Part shown: positions 12,339-12,817 of the stretch, in pieces
Layout: each line of letters begins with the position of its first letter
Position numbering within the stretch: position 1 is the stretch's first letter
DNA from: Promethearchaeota archaeon
GTDB lineage: Archaea > Asgardarchaeota > Lokiarchaeia > Sigynarchaeales > SOKP01
DNA length: 12,817 bases
Direction: 5' to 3'
NCBI GenBank assembly: GCA_019894735.1
Contig: JAGXOB010000039.1
Span: 1 to 12,817 of the forward strand
The notes under the pieces: generated by a model
Told to the model about the DNA's origin: nothing
Seen by the model: the letters and a program-made list of their open reading frames with translations, nothing else
Database searches by the model: none
Translations under genes and position numbers: made by a program

Positions 12339-12817
12339 GATTTCCTCATCAATAAGAAATGCTCATCTTCTTTTATAATTGAAAAGTCTTCTAATTTGAA
12401 TAAAGATACCGGACCGTGATAACTGTGAGCATCTGATAGATCACCTTTTCTTGGGTAAGCTTCAATCCAAGTGAAACCGTCTTTCCTTAAAGCTTTAATG
12501 GCGTGTTTTAATAGTTTTCGGGCTATTCCTTTTTTTCTGTGGGCAGGAGCTATTAAAAAGCACACAATGGAGGCTACTTTTCCTTCAAGAGTATCTTCAG
12601 ACTCGGCATCAACAGGAGTTTTTTTATAGGCATCTTTTGAGTTGACATTACACCATCCTACGGGTTCGTTGTCTATGAATGCTAACAGTCCGCTCATTTT
12701 TTCCTCCTTGATTAATGTTACTGTTGCGTTTCGATTCTGTTCCTTTGTTGCATTTCCCCATTCTTCCATATTCCCAGCAAAGTGATAAAAATGGCAATAA
12801 CAACCCCCCCATTCGGG
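12329..12817 (-). CDS. GNAT family N-acetyltransferase, N-terminus cut by window edge
   Basis: The frame is open to the right edge, so the ATG at 12767-12769 is internal: upstream codons continue with PEWGGCYCHFYHFAGN, a Trp/Cys-rich segment typical of this GNAT subgroup. The visible 162 residues include GLLAFIDNEPVGWCNV, a core strand with IVCFLIAPAHRKKGIARKLL in which RKKGIA is the acetyl-CoA pyrophosphate loop, and WIEAYPRKG near the end. It acetylates an amine with acetyl-CoA; the substrate is unknown. It is not related to the RimJ/RimL-type trio at 8426-10246, sharing only the fold. A G7 run on the coding strand (within 12803-12809) encodes Gly-Gly of the WGGC motif and is a possible slippage or sequencing-error site, but the frame is correct here. 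Downstream lie a gene-free stretch and the histone gene. Confidence 0.85.
   Translation of the reverse strand, partial: PEWGGCYCHFYHFAGNMEEWGNATKEQNRNATVTLIKEEKMSGLLAFIDNEPVGWCNVNSKDAYKKTPVDAESEDTLEGKVASIVCFLIAPAHRKKGIARKLLKHAIKALRKDGFTWIEAYPRKGDLSDAHSYHGPVSLFKLEDFSIIKEDEHFLLMRKSLV

Noticed and set aside
12329..12769. Acetyltransferase starting at the ATG at 12769
   Set aside because: The frame stays open to the window edge and the upstream residues (PEWGGCYCHFYH) look like a conserved part of the protein.

Overview
The window comes from an archaeon. It carries a histone-fold chromatin protein of the HMfB type, an archaeal Sm-like (LSm) protein, a tungsten-type aldehyde:ferredoxin oxidoreductase, a tRNA gene interrupted by bulge-helix-bulge introns, TATA-box promoters and T-rich terminators. 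The DNA is AT-rich. Several genes appear to start with TTG. I suspect an Asgard/Lokiarchaeia-like lineage from protein style and base composition, but nothing here proves it.

Layout. Positions 1-1368 (minus) hold a glycerate 2-kinase cut by the window edge. It is divergent from a dihydrolipoamide dehydrogenase (1465-2961, plus). Next, on the minus strand, come a large calcineurin-like metallophosphoesterase (2983-5112) and an LSm gene (about 5332-5604), separated by about 220 bp containing inverted repeats. On the plus strand, 5882-6004 is a tRNA-Arg(CCU) gene. I read it as having two introns, 18 nt after position 37 and 30 nt inside the T-loop. It is followed by a plus-strand cluster: an AOR-family oxidoreductase (6138-7874) and two MoaD/ThiS-like beta-grasp proteins (7883-8170 and 8157-8408), only the second of which ends in Gly-Gly. 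The rest is on the minus strand: three tandem paralogous RimJ/RimL-type acetyltransferases (8426-10246), an MFS transporter (10438-11628), a histone (11805-12017), and a fourth, unrelated GNAT acetyltransferase cut by the right edge (12329-12817).

How the genes may work together. The AOR/MoaD cluster fits a molybdopterin/tungstopterin enzyme encoded with its sulfur carrier. Glycerate 2-kinase converts glycerate to 2-phosphoglycerate. If the AOR acted on glyceraldehyde, the two would form the lower part of a non-phosphorylating Entner-Doudoroff route, but the AOR substrate cannot be read from sequence. The remaining genes are single housekeeping or accessory genes, not one visible system. No mobile element, CRISPR array, rRNA or origin was seen.

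The points most worth a second look are the doubly interrupted tRNA-Arg, the tandem MoaD-like pair, the perfect inverted repeat in the histone promoter, the operator-like repeats at the AOR and LSm promoters, and the GNAT triplication in which one copy has an altered acetyl-CoA loop.
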